From positions 1 through 30,241 of the forward strand of contig NZ_JOEY01000080.1 in the NCBI RefSeq assembly GCF_000718165.1: 30,241 nucleotides of DNA, given 5' to 3'. Shown here piece by piece: positions 6,980 through 14,030 of this stretch. Numbering within the stretch: the stretch's first letter is position 1; each line of letters begins with the position of its first letter. This DNA is from Streptomyces fulvoviolaceus. GTDB lineage: Bacteria > Actinomycetota > Actinomycetes > Streptomycetales > Streptomycetaceae. The position numbers were made by a program, and so were the translations under genes. The notes under the pieces were generated by a model that was given only the letters and a program-made list of their open reading frames with translations, was not told the DNA's origin and did not search any database.

Positions 6980-9724
6980 TCAGCCGAGACGTGTGAGCTT
7001 GTCCTGGAAGCCCGGCTCGACCAGGTCCGTCTGCAGGGTGACCGGGACCTTGACGGCGCCGCCCTCGCTGTCGCCCACGGTCAGCGTGCCGACCTTGGTG
7101 CCGGCCTTCGCGGTGTGCGGGACGTCGTCGGCGGCGAAGGACAGCTCCACCTTCATCCCGGCCCAGCCGACCGCCGTGACGTCCTTGGTGAGCACGACCG
7201 GGGTCCTGCCGCCGAGCCCGTCGTCGACGTATCCGACGACGTCGCCCTTCTTGAGGATCTTCGCCGAGGTCAGCTCGTCGCGGGCGGCGAGCATCGCGGT
7301 CTTGCTGACGTCGTTGACGGTCTGGATGATCGGCGCCTTGTGCTGGCCGAGGATCGCGCCGACGACGGTGACGGTCTCACCGCCGACCTCCTTGCGGGCG
7401 GCGAAGAGGAGATTGCCGCCGGCCGCGGTGGTGGTGCCGGTCTTGATGCCGACGGCACCGTTGTAGGGGACCAGATAGTTGTAGTTGTACCACTTCTGTC
7501 CGGACGGATCGATCCACTGTCCCATGGACGTGATGTCCATCAGGGCCTGGATCTTGACGAGTTCGTTGCCGAGCTTCACCTGGTCCTCGGCGGTGGAGAC
7601 GGTGGTCTCCTTCAGGCCCGAGGCGTCGGTGTACGTCGTGTTCTTCATGCCGAGTTCCTTGGCGGTGTCGTTCATCTTCTTGATGAACTCCGTCTCGGAA
7701 CCGGCGTCCCAGCGGGCCAGCAGGCGGGCGATGTTGTTGGCCGAGGGGATCATGATCGCCGAGATCGCCTGCTTCTCGGTGAGGACGTCGCCCTCCTTGA
7801 CGGTGTTGAGGGTGGACTCGCCGTCCTTGTTGTAGCCGCCCTCCTTCTCCGCCAGCGCGTCGACCGTGATCTTCTCGCCCTCCGCGCCCGACTTCAGCGG
7901 GTGGTCCTTGAGGACGATGTACGCCGTCATCGCCTTGGCTACCGAGCCGATCGCGACGGGCGTCTGCTTGCCGAAGTCGCCCATCGTGCCGATGCCGTTG
8001 ACGTCCATCCAGCCCTGGCCCTCGCTGGGCCACGGCAGCCCGGCCTGGTCGCCGTCGAAGGTGTAGGAGTCCTCGGCGGTGAGTGTCAGTTCGGGGGTCG
8101 GCAGCGGGCGTACGGCCTGCACGATCGCAAAGACGACCGCGAGGAGGAGGGCGAGGGGGGTCCAGATCTTGACCCTGCGCACGATCGTCCGGACCGGGCT
8201 GGGCGGGGGCGGCGGGGTGTTCGTCAGCTCCGCCAGCAGGTCCAGCGGGGGCTTCGGGGGCAGCGGCTGCTGGGTCGTCCGCTCGGGGCCGATCTGCGGC
8301 ACGGCCGCGGTGACGTCCGGCTTCGCCGTGGGCGGGGTGTGGGGCTCGTCCAGGGGCTTGAGCGCGATGAACTTGCTGGTGCGCTCGGCCGGGGCCTCGG
8401 GCTTGGGGTCCTTCTTGGGTGCCGCGTCCCCGAGCTTCAGCGTGGTCGTCGGCTGGTCCACGGCGGGGCGGGGTGGGCGTACGGCCTTGAAGGTGGCGGT
8501 GGGCTGGTCGACCCGGGGCTTGTCGTCCGGGACGTCGGCGTCGGGCTCCGGCTCGCCGGATTCCTCGGCCTCGGCTTCGCCTTCGGCCTTGGTGTTCCCA
8601 CCCGCACCACCCGTGCTGCTTTCGTCGTCGGCTGCGGGTGGCCCCTCTGGGGCGTCCTCGCCGTCGGCGGCCGCGGGTGTGACGGCCTCCGGCTCGGCGT
8701 CGTCGTCCGCGTCGTCGGCTTCGGCTGCGCCGCCGACTTCGGCTGCGCTGTCGGTCTCGGCTTCGGTCTCGGCTTTGCCGTCGGTCTCCGCGGCGGCGTC
8801 GCTGTCCGCGTCGCCCTCGGGGGCGTCGTCGGCGTCGGGCTCCGGCTCGCCCTCGTCCTCGGCGCGAGTCTCGGTGGCGTCGTCTGCCTGCTCGGGCTCG
8901 GCCGTGGCGGTGTCCGCGTGCGCCGCGGCGTCCTCCGCGTCCTCGGCGTCGGCGTCCTGCGTGCCTTCTGCCTCGGGCTGGGCGTCCTTGGGCTCGCTGT
9001 CCTCGGGCTCGCTGTCCTCGGGCTGTGCGTCTTCGGGCCCGGCGTCGTTCGGCTCGGCGTCCTCGGGCCCGGCGTCGTCAGGCTGTGCGCGCTCCGGCTG
9101 TGCGTCCTCGGGCCCGGCGTCCTTCGGCCCGGCGTCCTTGGGCCCGGCGTCGTCAGGCTGCGCGTCCTCCGGCCCGGCGTCCTCCGGCTGTGCGTCCTCG
9201 GGCTCGCCATCTTCGGGCCCGGTGTCCTCGGGCTCGCCATCCTCCGGCTCGGCATCCTCGGGCCCGGCGTCCACCGAGTCCTCGCCCTCGCCCGAGTCCT
9301 CGCCCCCGTCGGACTCCCCGGCCTCCTCCGAGCCGCCCCCCGCCTTCCCGTCCGCCGAGGCCACCCACGCCGCCACGGCGTTCCGTAGGCGCGCGTCTCC
9401 CGACGCGGTGGGGGACGCGGGCGTACCGGAGTCCTCGGAGTCGCTGGAGGCGTCCTCCGGGGGCGTGGACGCCGCTTCGGGGGCTCCGGTGTCGGAACCC
9501 TCCGTTCCGGCGTCTACGGGGCCGCTCTCGGCCTTCTCGGCCTCCGCGGCGAGCTCGCGCACCGAGAAGACCTTCGTGGCCGTGTCGACGCCGCCGCGGG
9601 ACACGGACTCCCGGGCGACCGCCAGCCGGGGGTCACGCGCCTCGGGAACCGCACCCGCGCTCCCCGACGTCGGTTCTGCCGACGACTCGCGCTGCTTCGA
9701 CCTGTCGGGGGACTCGCCCGCCAC
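6980..9724 (-). CDS. D-alanyl-D-alanine carboxypeptidase with long acidic tail
   Basis: A 914-residue penicillin-binding DD-carboxypeptidase (S11 type) that trims the terminal D-Ala of peptidoglycan stem peptides. Catalytic motifs are SVAK (S594, K597), SAN (661-663) and KTG (761-763). A single membrane helix (PLALLLAVVFAIVQAV) precedes them, so the catalytic part is extracellular and the first 500 or so residues cytoplasmic. That part is very acidic and low in complexity, and includes 20 tandem pentapeptides of the type (A/G)(G/E/Q)PED. Start choice matters: the frame is open up to 9913, but 9725-9913 has poor third-position GC and contains a candidate sigma-E type promoter, while GTG 9724 lies five bases after GGAGGAGG. 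From memory the S. coelicolor homologue SCO4439 affects the spore wall and germination. Confidence 0.92.
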   Translation of the reverse strand: MAGESPDRSKQRESSAEPTSGSAGAVPEARDPRLAVARESVSRGGVDTATKVFSVRELAAEAEKAESGPVDAGTEGSDTGAPEAASTPPEDASSDSEDSGTPASPTASGDARLRNAVAAWVASADGKAGGGSEEAGESDGGEDSGEGEDSVDAGPEDAEPEDGEPEDTGPEDGEPEDAQPEDAGPEDAQPDDAGPKDAGPKDAGPEDAQPERAQPDDAGPEDAEPNDAGPEDAQPEDSEPEDSEPKDAQPEAEGTQDADAEDAEDAAAHADTATAEPEQADDATETRAEDEGEPEPDADDAPEGDADSDAAAETDGKAETEAETDSAAEVGGAAEADDADDDAEPEAVTPAAADGEDAPEGPPAADDESSTGGAGGNTKAEGEAEAEESGEPEPDADVPDDKPRVDQPTATFKAVRPPRPAVDQPTTTLKLGDAAPKKDPKPEAPAERTSKFIALKPLDEPHTPPTAKPDVTAAVPQIGPERTTQQPLPPKPPLDLLAELTNTPPPPPSPVRTIVRRVKIWTPLALLLAVVFAIVQAVRPLPTPELTLTAEDSYTFDGDQAGLPWPSEGQGWMDVNGIGTMGDFGKQTPVAIGSVAKAMTAYIVLKDHPLKSGAEGEKITVDALAEKEGGYNKDGESTLNTVKEGDVLTEKQAISAIMIPSANNIARLLARWDAGSETEFIKKMNDTAKELGMKNTTYTDASGLKETTVSTAEDQVKLGNELVKIQALMDITSMGQWIDPSGQKWYNYNYLVPYNGAVGIKTGTTTAAGGNLLFAARKEVGGETVTVVGAILGQHKAPIIQTVNDVSKTAMLAARDELTSAKILKKGDVVGYVDDGLGGRTPVVLTKDVTAVGWAGMKVELSFAADDVPHTAKAGTKVGTLTVGDSEGGAVKVPVTLQTDLVEPGFQDKLTRLG
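8969..9268 (-). repeat. Twenty tandem 15-bp repeats encoding acidic pentapeptides
   Basis: Exactly 20 in-frame 15-bp units run through the cytoplasmic tail of the carboxypeptidase. Typical units are AGPED, AQPED, AEPED, SEPED and AGPKD. Pro is invariant in the third position and the fifth residue is nearly always Asp. The array should form a stiff, negatively charged, disordered linker, and its copy number is likely to vary between strains. Confidence 0.9.
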
Positions 9725-9865
9725 CGATGCCTCCTCCATGTGCCGACGCACGCCGTCCGTGCGTCTGCCGAACCGTGAACCGCCAACCGCCCGCTCGGAA
9801 CACCGCTCCCCCGCAGTGTCCGAACCATGTACCAGTGTCCTGTGTGTGGGCTTGGCTGAAGCGGT

Positions 9866-9893
9866 AGACGAGAACGACATACCTACCGGTTCC
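9866..9893 (-). promoter_or_regulatory. Candidate sigma-E type ECF promoter
   Basis: On the minus strand GGAAC (9893-9889) and CGTCT (9870-9866) are 18 bases apart, resembling promoters of the cell-envelope stress sigma factor SigE in Streptomyces. Transcription would start near 9857, giving a leader of about 130 bases before GTG 9724. This fits a cell-wall enzyme and argues against the upstream in-frame starts at 9880 and 9913. Confidence 0.5.
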
Positions 9894-9972
9894 ACTACAA
9901 ACAGGTCACGCACCCTCGACAGACCAATGTGAGAGGGGTCACCCTGTCATTCATCCACGCGGGGAGGCATGG

Positions 9973-10731
9973 ATGGGCAGGAGCCGCAGAACACTTCCGG
10001 AGGAGCTTCTGCTGCTGGCGTTGGACCCGGCCACGGGTACCACCGCACAGCCGCAGTCGCTCGACCTCGGTCTGGCCGGAGCACAGCTAGTGGAGCTGGC
10101 GCTGGCCGGACGGATAGCCCCAGACGGGGATCGTATCGCCGTGGTGGTACCACGGCCGACTGGAGATCCAACTTTGGACTGCGCGTTGGAGTTGCTGCGA
10201 AGGCGTGGCGCTCCGGTACGCGCGGTGAACTGGATTGGCGGGCCCCGGCTGGGGCTGCGCCAGACCTACCTCTCGCATCTGGAGCGGTGCGGCATGGTGC
10301 ATGCCGTGGCGGGTCAGATGTGCGGGGTGTTGCCGACGACGCGCTATCAGGCGACGGACAACGAGATCAGCCGGGAGATCAGAGCCCGGTTGGACTCCGC
10401 GATCCGCACCGGCGTGCCACCGGACCCGCGGACGGCTGCGCTCGCGGCGCTGGCGCACGCGGTCGGCCTCGGCAAGCACCTGTATCCGGGTAACGAGGGA
10501 CGTTCGTCCCGCTCCCGGCTGCGGGACCTGATCAGGCACGACCCCATGGGCGGCCTCGTGGCGCACGCCGTGATGGACGTCCAGAACGGTGTGGCGGCAC
10601 AGCCACGCCGCAGCCCCGCCCAACCGGCAGGCCGCCCGGCCGTCGCCGGAGGCAGGGCCGCACCGGAACCCGCTCGCGGCGTTCCGATGCAACCGCGCCG
10701 CGGACCGATGGCGCGCGCCGTGGCTCACTGA
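9973..10731 (+). CDS. GPP34 (GOLPH3/Vps74-like) family protein
   Basis: A 252-residue protein of the GPP34 family. The N-terminal LPEELLLLALDPATG and the following LAGAQLVELALAGRI are the family signature, and the helical core runs to about residue 195. The last 50 residues are a basic, Pro/Ala/Arg-rich disordered tail. In eukaryotes the family binds phosphatidylinositol-4-phosphate and sorts Golgi glycosyltransferases; the bacterial role is not established, and a peripheral membrane role here is inference. The start is ATG 9973, five bases after GGGGAGG; the out-of-frame ATG at 9969 is too near the ribosome site. It is divergent from the DD-carboxypeptidase, a neighbourhood also remembered from S. 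coelicolor. Confidence 0.85.
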   Translation: MGRSRRTLPEELLLLALDPATGTTAQPQSLDLGLAGAQLVELALAGRIAPDGDRIAVVVPRPTGDPTLDCALELLRRRGAPVRAVNWIGGPRLGLRQTYLSHLERCGMVHAVAGQMCGVLPTTRYQATDNEISREIRARLDSAIRTGVPPDPRTAALAALAHAVGLGKHLYPGNEGRSSRSRLRDLIRHDPMGGLVAHAVMDVQNGVAAQPRRSPAQPAGRPAVAGGRAAPEPARGVPMQPRRGPMARAVAH

Positions 10732-10830
10732 GCCGCAGTCCCACGGCACCCGCACGACCGCAGCACGCACGACCCGCACCACTCAGCGCCGCACCGCAGT
10801 CCCCAAAGACCCGGTTCGGGAGCCGCTGGT

Positions 10831-10896
10831 CCGCGCGGGGCGACGGAACCGCACGTCCGTACTCGGACGAGGCACCGGTTCCGTCGCCCCGCGCGG
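10831..10896. repeat. Perfect 21-bp inverted repeat with nested inner stem
   Basis: Arms 10831-10851 and 10876-10896 are perfect reverse complements over 21 bp. The 24-base loop contains a second stem, GTCCG-TACT-CGGAC. It lies in the 325-base gap between GPP34 and the XRE gene, 99 bases after the GPP34 stop. It may be the GPP34 terminator, but the stem is unusually long and perfect for that. Confidence 0.8.
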
Positions 10897-10900
10897 CCGC

Positions 10901-10924
10901 ATGTGCGGGGACATGTGCGGGGAA
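10901..10924 (+). repeat. Two tandem 12-bp repeats
   Basis: ATGTGCGGGGAC is followed at once by ATGTGCGGGGAA, and a third partial unit begins ATGTCT. The repeats lie directly downstream of the 21-bp stem and just upstream of a candidate promoter, so they could bind a regulator. No function is known. Confidence 0.6.
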
Positions 10925-10929
10925 ATGTC

Positions 10930-11010
10930 TTCAACCGGTGTGTACGCAGCGCATATACATCGTTTCCCAGCGGTAGTAAGCACCTTGGTGGCAGTCTGCT
11001 CAACAGCAGA
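10930..11010 (+). promoter_or_regulatory. Candidate promoter and leader hairpin of the XRE gene
   Basis: TTCAAC (10930-10935) and TATACA (10954-10959) are 18 bases apart and resemble a vegetative promoter. The leader then contains TCTGCT-CAAC-AGCAGA (10995-11010), a perfect 6-bp hairpin, before the ribosome site at 11042. XRE/DUF397 modules are often self-regulated, so either element could be an operator. Confidence 0.35.
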
Positions 11011-11056
11011 TACGCAAAGTTGCAAGTCGAGGCACGCAGCCGGAGGTGCACGTCCC

Positions 11057-11914
11057 GTGGCGTCCAATGTCAATCCCACCGTCAGGCGACGCCGGCTGGG
11101 CCAGGAGCTGCGCCGGCTCCGCGAGCTCAAGGGCATGACGGCCGAGGAGGTCGCCGAACGCCTGCTGGTGTCGCAGTCGAAGATCAGCCGGCTGGAGAAC
11201 GGCCGGCGCAGCATCAGCCAGCGCGACGTCCGCGATCTGTGCGGGGTGTACGAGGTCGAGGACCAGCGCATCGTCGAGTCGCTGATGCAGATGGCCAAGG
11301 ACTCGCGGCAGCAGGGCTGGTGGCATGTGTTCGGGGACATCCCGTACAGCGTGTACATCGGGCTGGAGACGGATGCCGAGTCGCTCCGTGTCTATGAACC
11401 CCAGATCATCACCGGGCTGTTGCAGACCCGCGCCTATGCCGAGGCCATCATCAGGGGCGGTTCGCCCGAGACTTCGGACACCGAGATCGAGAAGCGTGTG
11501 CAGGTCCGGCTGCGGCGGCAGGATCGTATCGCCGCCGACAAGGACCCGCTGCGGCTGTGGGTGGTGCTCGACGAGGCATCACTGCGGCGGGCCGTCGGGA
11601 GCCGGCAGGTGATGCGCGAACAGCTGGAGCACGTCGCCGAGATGACCCAGCAGCCGCACATCACCGTGCAGGTGCTGCCCTTCGAGGTGGGAGCGCATCC
11701 CGGCCTCAACGGCCAGTACTCCATCCTGGAGTTCGCCGACGCGGCCGACTCCAGCGTGGTCTACATCGAGGGCGTCACCAGCGACCTGTACCTGGAGAAG
11801 GCGCACGACGTGCAGAAGTACACGGTGATGTACGAGCACCTGCGGGCGCAGGCCCTGAACGTCGACCAGTCCCGTCAGCTCGTCGAGGACATCGCCAAGG
11901 AATACGCCCGCTGA
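11057..11914 (+). CDS. scr1: XRE regulator with DUF5753 domain, Scr1-like
   Basis: A 285-residue cytoplasmic regulator. An XRE helix-turn-helix occupies about residues 14-68 (LGQELRRLRELKGMTAEEVA, then VSQSKISRLENGRR). A DUF5753 domain follows, with its marks at EPQIITGLLQTRAYA, LRLWVVLDEASLRR and HITVQVLPFEVGAHPGLNG. Proteins of this type pair with a small DUF397 protein and act on differentiation and antibiotic genes in Streptomyces. The order here matches SCO4441/SCO4442 (Scr1/Scr2), as remembered. GTG 11057 is nine bases after GGAGGT (11042-11047); the frame is open further upstream but that stretch contains the 21-bp hairpin and promoter-like sequence. The symbol rests on synteny and family, not on a search. 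Confidence 0.85.
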   Translation: MASNVNPTVRRRRLGQELRRLRELKGMTAEEVAERLLVSQSKISRLENGRRSISQRDVRDLCGVYEVEDQRIVESLMQMAKDSRQQGWWHVFGDIPYSVYIGLETDAESLRVYEPQIITGLLQTRAYAEAIIRGGSPETSDTEIEKRVQVRLRRQDRIAADKDPLRLWVVLDEASLRRAVGSRQVMREQLEHVAEMTQQPHITVQVLPFEVGAHPGLNGQYSILEFADAADSSVVYIEGVTSDLYLEKAHDVQKYTVMYEHLRAQALNVDQSRQLVEDIAKEYAR

Positions 11915-12103
11915 GGCCTTCCCCGAGCGGTTCAGTGAGCCCTTCCCGACAGAGCGGGCCGGATGGTACACCCCGGCCCCGTCTGTCTGGAAGAGTCACC
12001 TGGAATATGCCGCCAGAAGAGTGAAGGACTGCTCCGAAAGAGGAAGTCTGCGAGTAGCGTCGATCACGCCAACGATCAGCAAACGTTGGCGGAAACCGAT
12101 CTG

Positions 12104-12121
12104 CGCAAGCAATCGCAAGCA
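12104..12121 (+). promoter_or_regulatory. CGCAAGCA direct repeat upstream of DUF397 gene
   Basis: CGCAAGCA occurs at 12104-12111 and 12114-12121, ten bases apart, i.e. one helical turn on the same DNA face. It ends 20 bases before the DUF397 start. This fits an operator for the XRE protein encoded upstream. The rest of the 227-base gap (11915-12103) shows nothing clear. Confidence 0.45.
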
Positions 12122-12141
12122 CTCTGGCTTACGGAGCACTC

Positions 12142-12333
12142 ATGGCAATTCTTCAGGGCGCCACCGGCACGTGGACGAAGTCCTCGTACTCCAACAACAA
12201 CGGCGCCTGTGTCGAGGTCAAGTCGCCCACCGTGGCGGCGCTGGACGTCCGCGACTCGAAGGTCACCGACGGACCGACCCTGGCCTTCCCCACCGAGGCA
12301 TGGAACGCGTTCGTGGACTCGGTCAAGGCGTAA
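12142..12333 (+). CDS. scr2: DUF397 protein, Scr2-like
   Basis: A 63-residue DUF397 protein, one domain with no membrane segment. The family marks are W11 and KSSYS, then GACVEVKSP, LDVRDSK, and a C-terminal AWNAFVDSVK. DUF397 proteins are encoded next to DUF5753-type XRE regulators and are thought to bind them and change their activity; some annotations treat the pair as toxin-antitoxin-like. The start is ATG 12142, five bases after GGAG. It lies 227 bases after the XRE gene and may have its own promoter and operator (see 12104-12121). A hairpin follows the stop. Confidence 0.9.
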   Translation: MAILQGATGTWTKSSYSNNNGACVEVKSPTVAALDVRDSKVTDGPTLAFPTEAWNAFVDSVKA

Positions 12334-12336
12334 GGG

Positions 12337-12355
12337 GAGGATCTTCCTGATCCTC
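12337..12355 (+). terminator. Hairpin directly after the DUF397 stop
   Basis: GAGGATC and GATCCTC form a perfect 7-bp stem around TTCCT, three bases after the stop codon. A second small hairpin, GCCGAG-GGGG-CTCGGC, lies at 12422-12437. There is no T-run. Confidence 0.55.
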
Positions 12356-12470
12356 GGCCTGTTCCACCCACAACTACACAAGCACCAACGACAGAGCCCT
12401 CTCGACCAGATCGCCGTCCTTGCCGAGGGGGCTCGGCTTGTGCCGAGACACTCCGTTGAGAGCAGGTCTT

Positions 12471-12540
12471 CGGCTGCGGGCCGGTGGGGGGGCTGGTCGC
12501 GCGGGCGCGACCAGCCACAGCACACCCGCACCCGCAGCCG
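12471..12540. repeat. Nested hairpin repeat between convergent genes, copy 2
   Basis: Outer arms CGGCTGCGGG (12471-12480) and CCCGCAGCCG (12531-12540) enclose a very strong inner stem of 12 bp (12491-12502 with 12505-12516). The inner right arm GCGCGACCAGCC plus the flanking AC is shared with the repeat at 4842-4911. It looks like two inverted half-copies of the same Streptomyces intergenic repeat and should terminate transcripts from both sides. Confidence 0.65.
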
Positions 12541-12556
12541 CCCGACGACCCGACCC

Positions 12557-12574
12557 GGCGCCTCCTAAGGCGCC
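12557..12574 (-). terminator. Hairpin overlapping the MerR stop codon
   Basis: GGCGCC occurs on both sides of TCCTAA, giving a 6-bp stem that spans the MerR-type gene stop (12565-12567). It adds to the terminator structures of this 231-base convergent gap. Confidence 0.5.
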
Positions 12575-13428
12575 ACCGGAAACGCCACATCGCATACGGC
12601 GTCCTCCGGCCCCGCCGCGTCCCAGTCCGCGAAGTACACCTCGCGGCACGGTCCCGCCTGCTCCAGCCCCTCCGCCGCGATCCACTGCGCGACCGCCTCG
12701 AACGCGGCCAGGATCTGCGGATGGGCCACCTGGGCCTTGGTGATCCGGGTGTACGCCAGCCGCTGCGCCGGCTCCACCCGCACCTTCGTCTCCCGGGCCC
12801 GCTTCTGCCGCTCCACCCACGCCCGCGCCGCGGCCTCGTCGGCGACGGGCACACAGGACTCGGCGGGGCCGTCGCTCTCCATGGACACCTCGGAGTAGTA
12901 GACGACGTACGGCGGCGCCGCGATGCCCCCGCACTCCCGTGACGCCTCCTCCAGGCGGTCCAGCGACGCGCCGATCCAGGCCGGCAACTCGTCCGCGAGC
13001 GTGTGCCGCGTCTCGGTGATCACCACCTGCGCCGGCACGTCCACCGTCTCGACCACGAACTTCCCGTACATCTCGGAGCTCCTCCCCGACAGTCGTCCAC
13101 GGAGGTACTCGGCGAGCGTCCGCTGCCCGGCCAGCCGCGCTTCCACGTCCGCCCAGTAGCCGGCGAGCAGCTGGGCAGCCGCCTCCCCGTCCGCCTCGAC
13201 CACCTCGGCGATCCGCGCGAGCGGCATGTCGAGCTGTCGTAGCAGCGCCACGAGCCGGGCGCGTTCGACCTGGTCGGCGCGGTAGTAGCGGTAGCCGCTG
13301 GCCTCGTCGACGTGCGCGGGTGCCAGGAGCCCGAGGCGGTCGTACAGCCGTAGGGCCTTGGCCGACAGCCGGGCCCGGGCCGCGAACGCGCCGATGGTGA
13401 GCAGCTCTTCGCGCAAGTCGTCCACCAC
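12565..13428 (-). CDS. MerR-family regulator with GyrI-like effector domain
   Basis: A 287-residue transcription activator of the BmrR type. The N-terminal winged helix reads LTIGAFAARARLSAKALRLY with GYRYYRADQ, and a coiled coil follows. From about residue 125 a GyrI-like domain (YGKFVVETVDVPAQV ... VCDVAFPV) should bind a hydrophobic or cationic small molecule. The protein would distort an over-long promoter spacer on binding. GTG 13428 is five bases after GGAGG (13434-13438) and is preferred to GTG 13443. A MerR-type operator within a 19-bp spacer lies just upstream, so it is probably self-regulated. It follows the glutathione peroxidase gene on the same strand. Confidence 0.88.
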   Translation of the reverse strand: MVDDLREELLTIGAFAARARLSAKALRLYDRLGLLAPAHVDEASGYRYYRADQVERARLVALLRQLDMPLARIAEVVEADGEAAAQLLAGYWADVEARLAGQRTLAEYLRGRLSGRSSEMYGKFVVETVDVPAQVVITETRHTLADELPAWIGASLDRLEEASRECGGIAAPPYVVYYSEVSMESDGPAESCVPVADEAAARAWVERQKRARETKVRVEPAQRLAYTRITKAQVAHPQILAAFEAVAQWIAAEGLEQAGPCREVYFADWDAAGPEDAVCDVAFPVAP

Positions 13429-13473
13429 GTCATCCTCCGTCACCGGACGGGTCCTTTCCGCCCGGTGACGGAG

Positions 13474-13504
13474 ACGCTCAGCTCTGCCCCTGGGGCAAGG
13501 TCAA
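13474..13504 (-). promoter_or_regulatory. MerR-type promoter with 19-bp spacer and dyad
   Basis: On the minus strand TTGACC (13504-13499) and GAGCGT (13479-13474) are separated by 19 bases, the long spacer typical of MerR-controlled promoters. The spacer holds a perfect dyad, TGCCCC-A-GGGGCA (13485-13497). The MerR-type protein encoded directly downstream is the obvious ligand. Confidence 0.75.
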
Positions 13505-13525
13505 CACCCGCTTAGGTCAACACCC
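13498..13525. repeat. 12-bp direct repeat overlapping the MerR promoter
   Basis: AGGTCAACACCC occurs at 13498-13509 and again at 13514-13525. One copy contains the -35 element of the MerR promoter; the other ends one base before the peroxidase stop codon. It may be a small duplication or a second operator. Confidence 0.7.
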
Positions 13526-13526
13526 A

Positions 13527-14030
13527 CTAGGCCAGCTGGGCCGTGATCGCCGTGACGACCTCGTCCGACTCCGGCTCGGTCTGCGGGGAGAAGCGGGCCA
13601 CGACCGTGCCGTCGCGGCCGACGAGGAACTTCTCGAAGTTCCAGCGGATGTCACCGGTGTGGCCCTCGGCGTCGGCGAAGCCGACCAGGCGGTCGTAGAG
13701 CGGGTGCCGGCCCTCGCCGTTGACCTCGATCTTCTCGGTCAGCGGGAAGGTCACGCCGTACGTCGCCGAGCAGAACTCGGCGATCTCGTCGGCGCTGCCG
13801 GGCTCCTGGCCCATGAACTGGTTGCACGGCACGCCGAGGACGGTGAGGCCGCGCTCCGCGTACTCCTCCTGGAGCTTCTCCAGGCCCGTGTACTGCGGGG
13901 TCAGGCCGCACTTGGAGGCCACGTTCACGACCAGTACGACCTGGCCGGCGTACTGGGAGAGGTCCGCGGAGCCGCCCTTGAGGGCACCGATCTCGACGTC
14001 GAGGGGGGAAGAACCATCTGTAGTCGTCAT
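13527..14030 (-). CDS. Glutathione peroxidase family protein (thiol peroxidase)
   Basis: A 167-residue cytoplasmic peroxidase that reduces H2O2 and organic hydroperoxides. The peroxidatic cysteine is C41 in NVASKCGLTPQY, followed by VPCNQFMGQEPG and WNFEKFLV (W130, N131). C87 in EIAEFCSATYG is 46 residues after C41, the same spacing as the peroxidatic and resolving cysteines of yeast Gpx3. I therefore expect a thioredoxin- rather than glutathione-dependent enzyme, fitting actinomycetes, which lack glutathione. The gene follows the ArsR gene by nine bases; a hairpin joins the ArsR stop and this start, suggesting coupled translation. There is no ideal ribosome site: GGAG lies 13 bases upstream. 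Confidence 0.93.
   Translation of the reverse strand: MTTTDGSSPLDVEIGALKGGSADLSQYAGQVVLVVNVASKCGLTPQYTGLEKLQEEYAERGLTVLGVPCNQFMGQEPGSADEIAEFCSATYGVTFPLTEKIEVNGEGRHPLYDRLVGFADAEGHTGDIRWNFEKFLVGRDGTVVARFSPQTEPESDEVVTAITAQLA

Noticed and set aside
8969..9268. Short regular repeats resembling a CRISPR array
   Set aside because: The units are 15 bp, in frame and without spacers. They are coding repeats of an acidic protein tail.
4880..9388. Very long open frame of about 1500 codons on the plus strand
   Set aside because: It is antisense to the membrane protein and carboxypeptidase genes. It arises from high GC at third positions, its translation is low-complexity Arg/Gly/Val, and it has no domain.
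9851..9893. GGCTGAAGCGGTAGACGAG resembles the D-arm of a tRNA-Leu
   Set aside because: No acceptor stem, anticodon arm or T-arm follows; the resemblance is local, and the segment is better explained as a promoter region.
10589..11056. Extended in-frame N-terminus of the Scr1-like XRE protein
   Set aside because: The stretch overlaps the GPP34 gene, the 21-bp hairpin and tandem repeats. A good GGAGGT site precedes GTG 11057.
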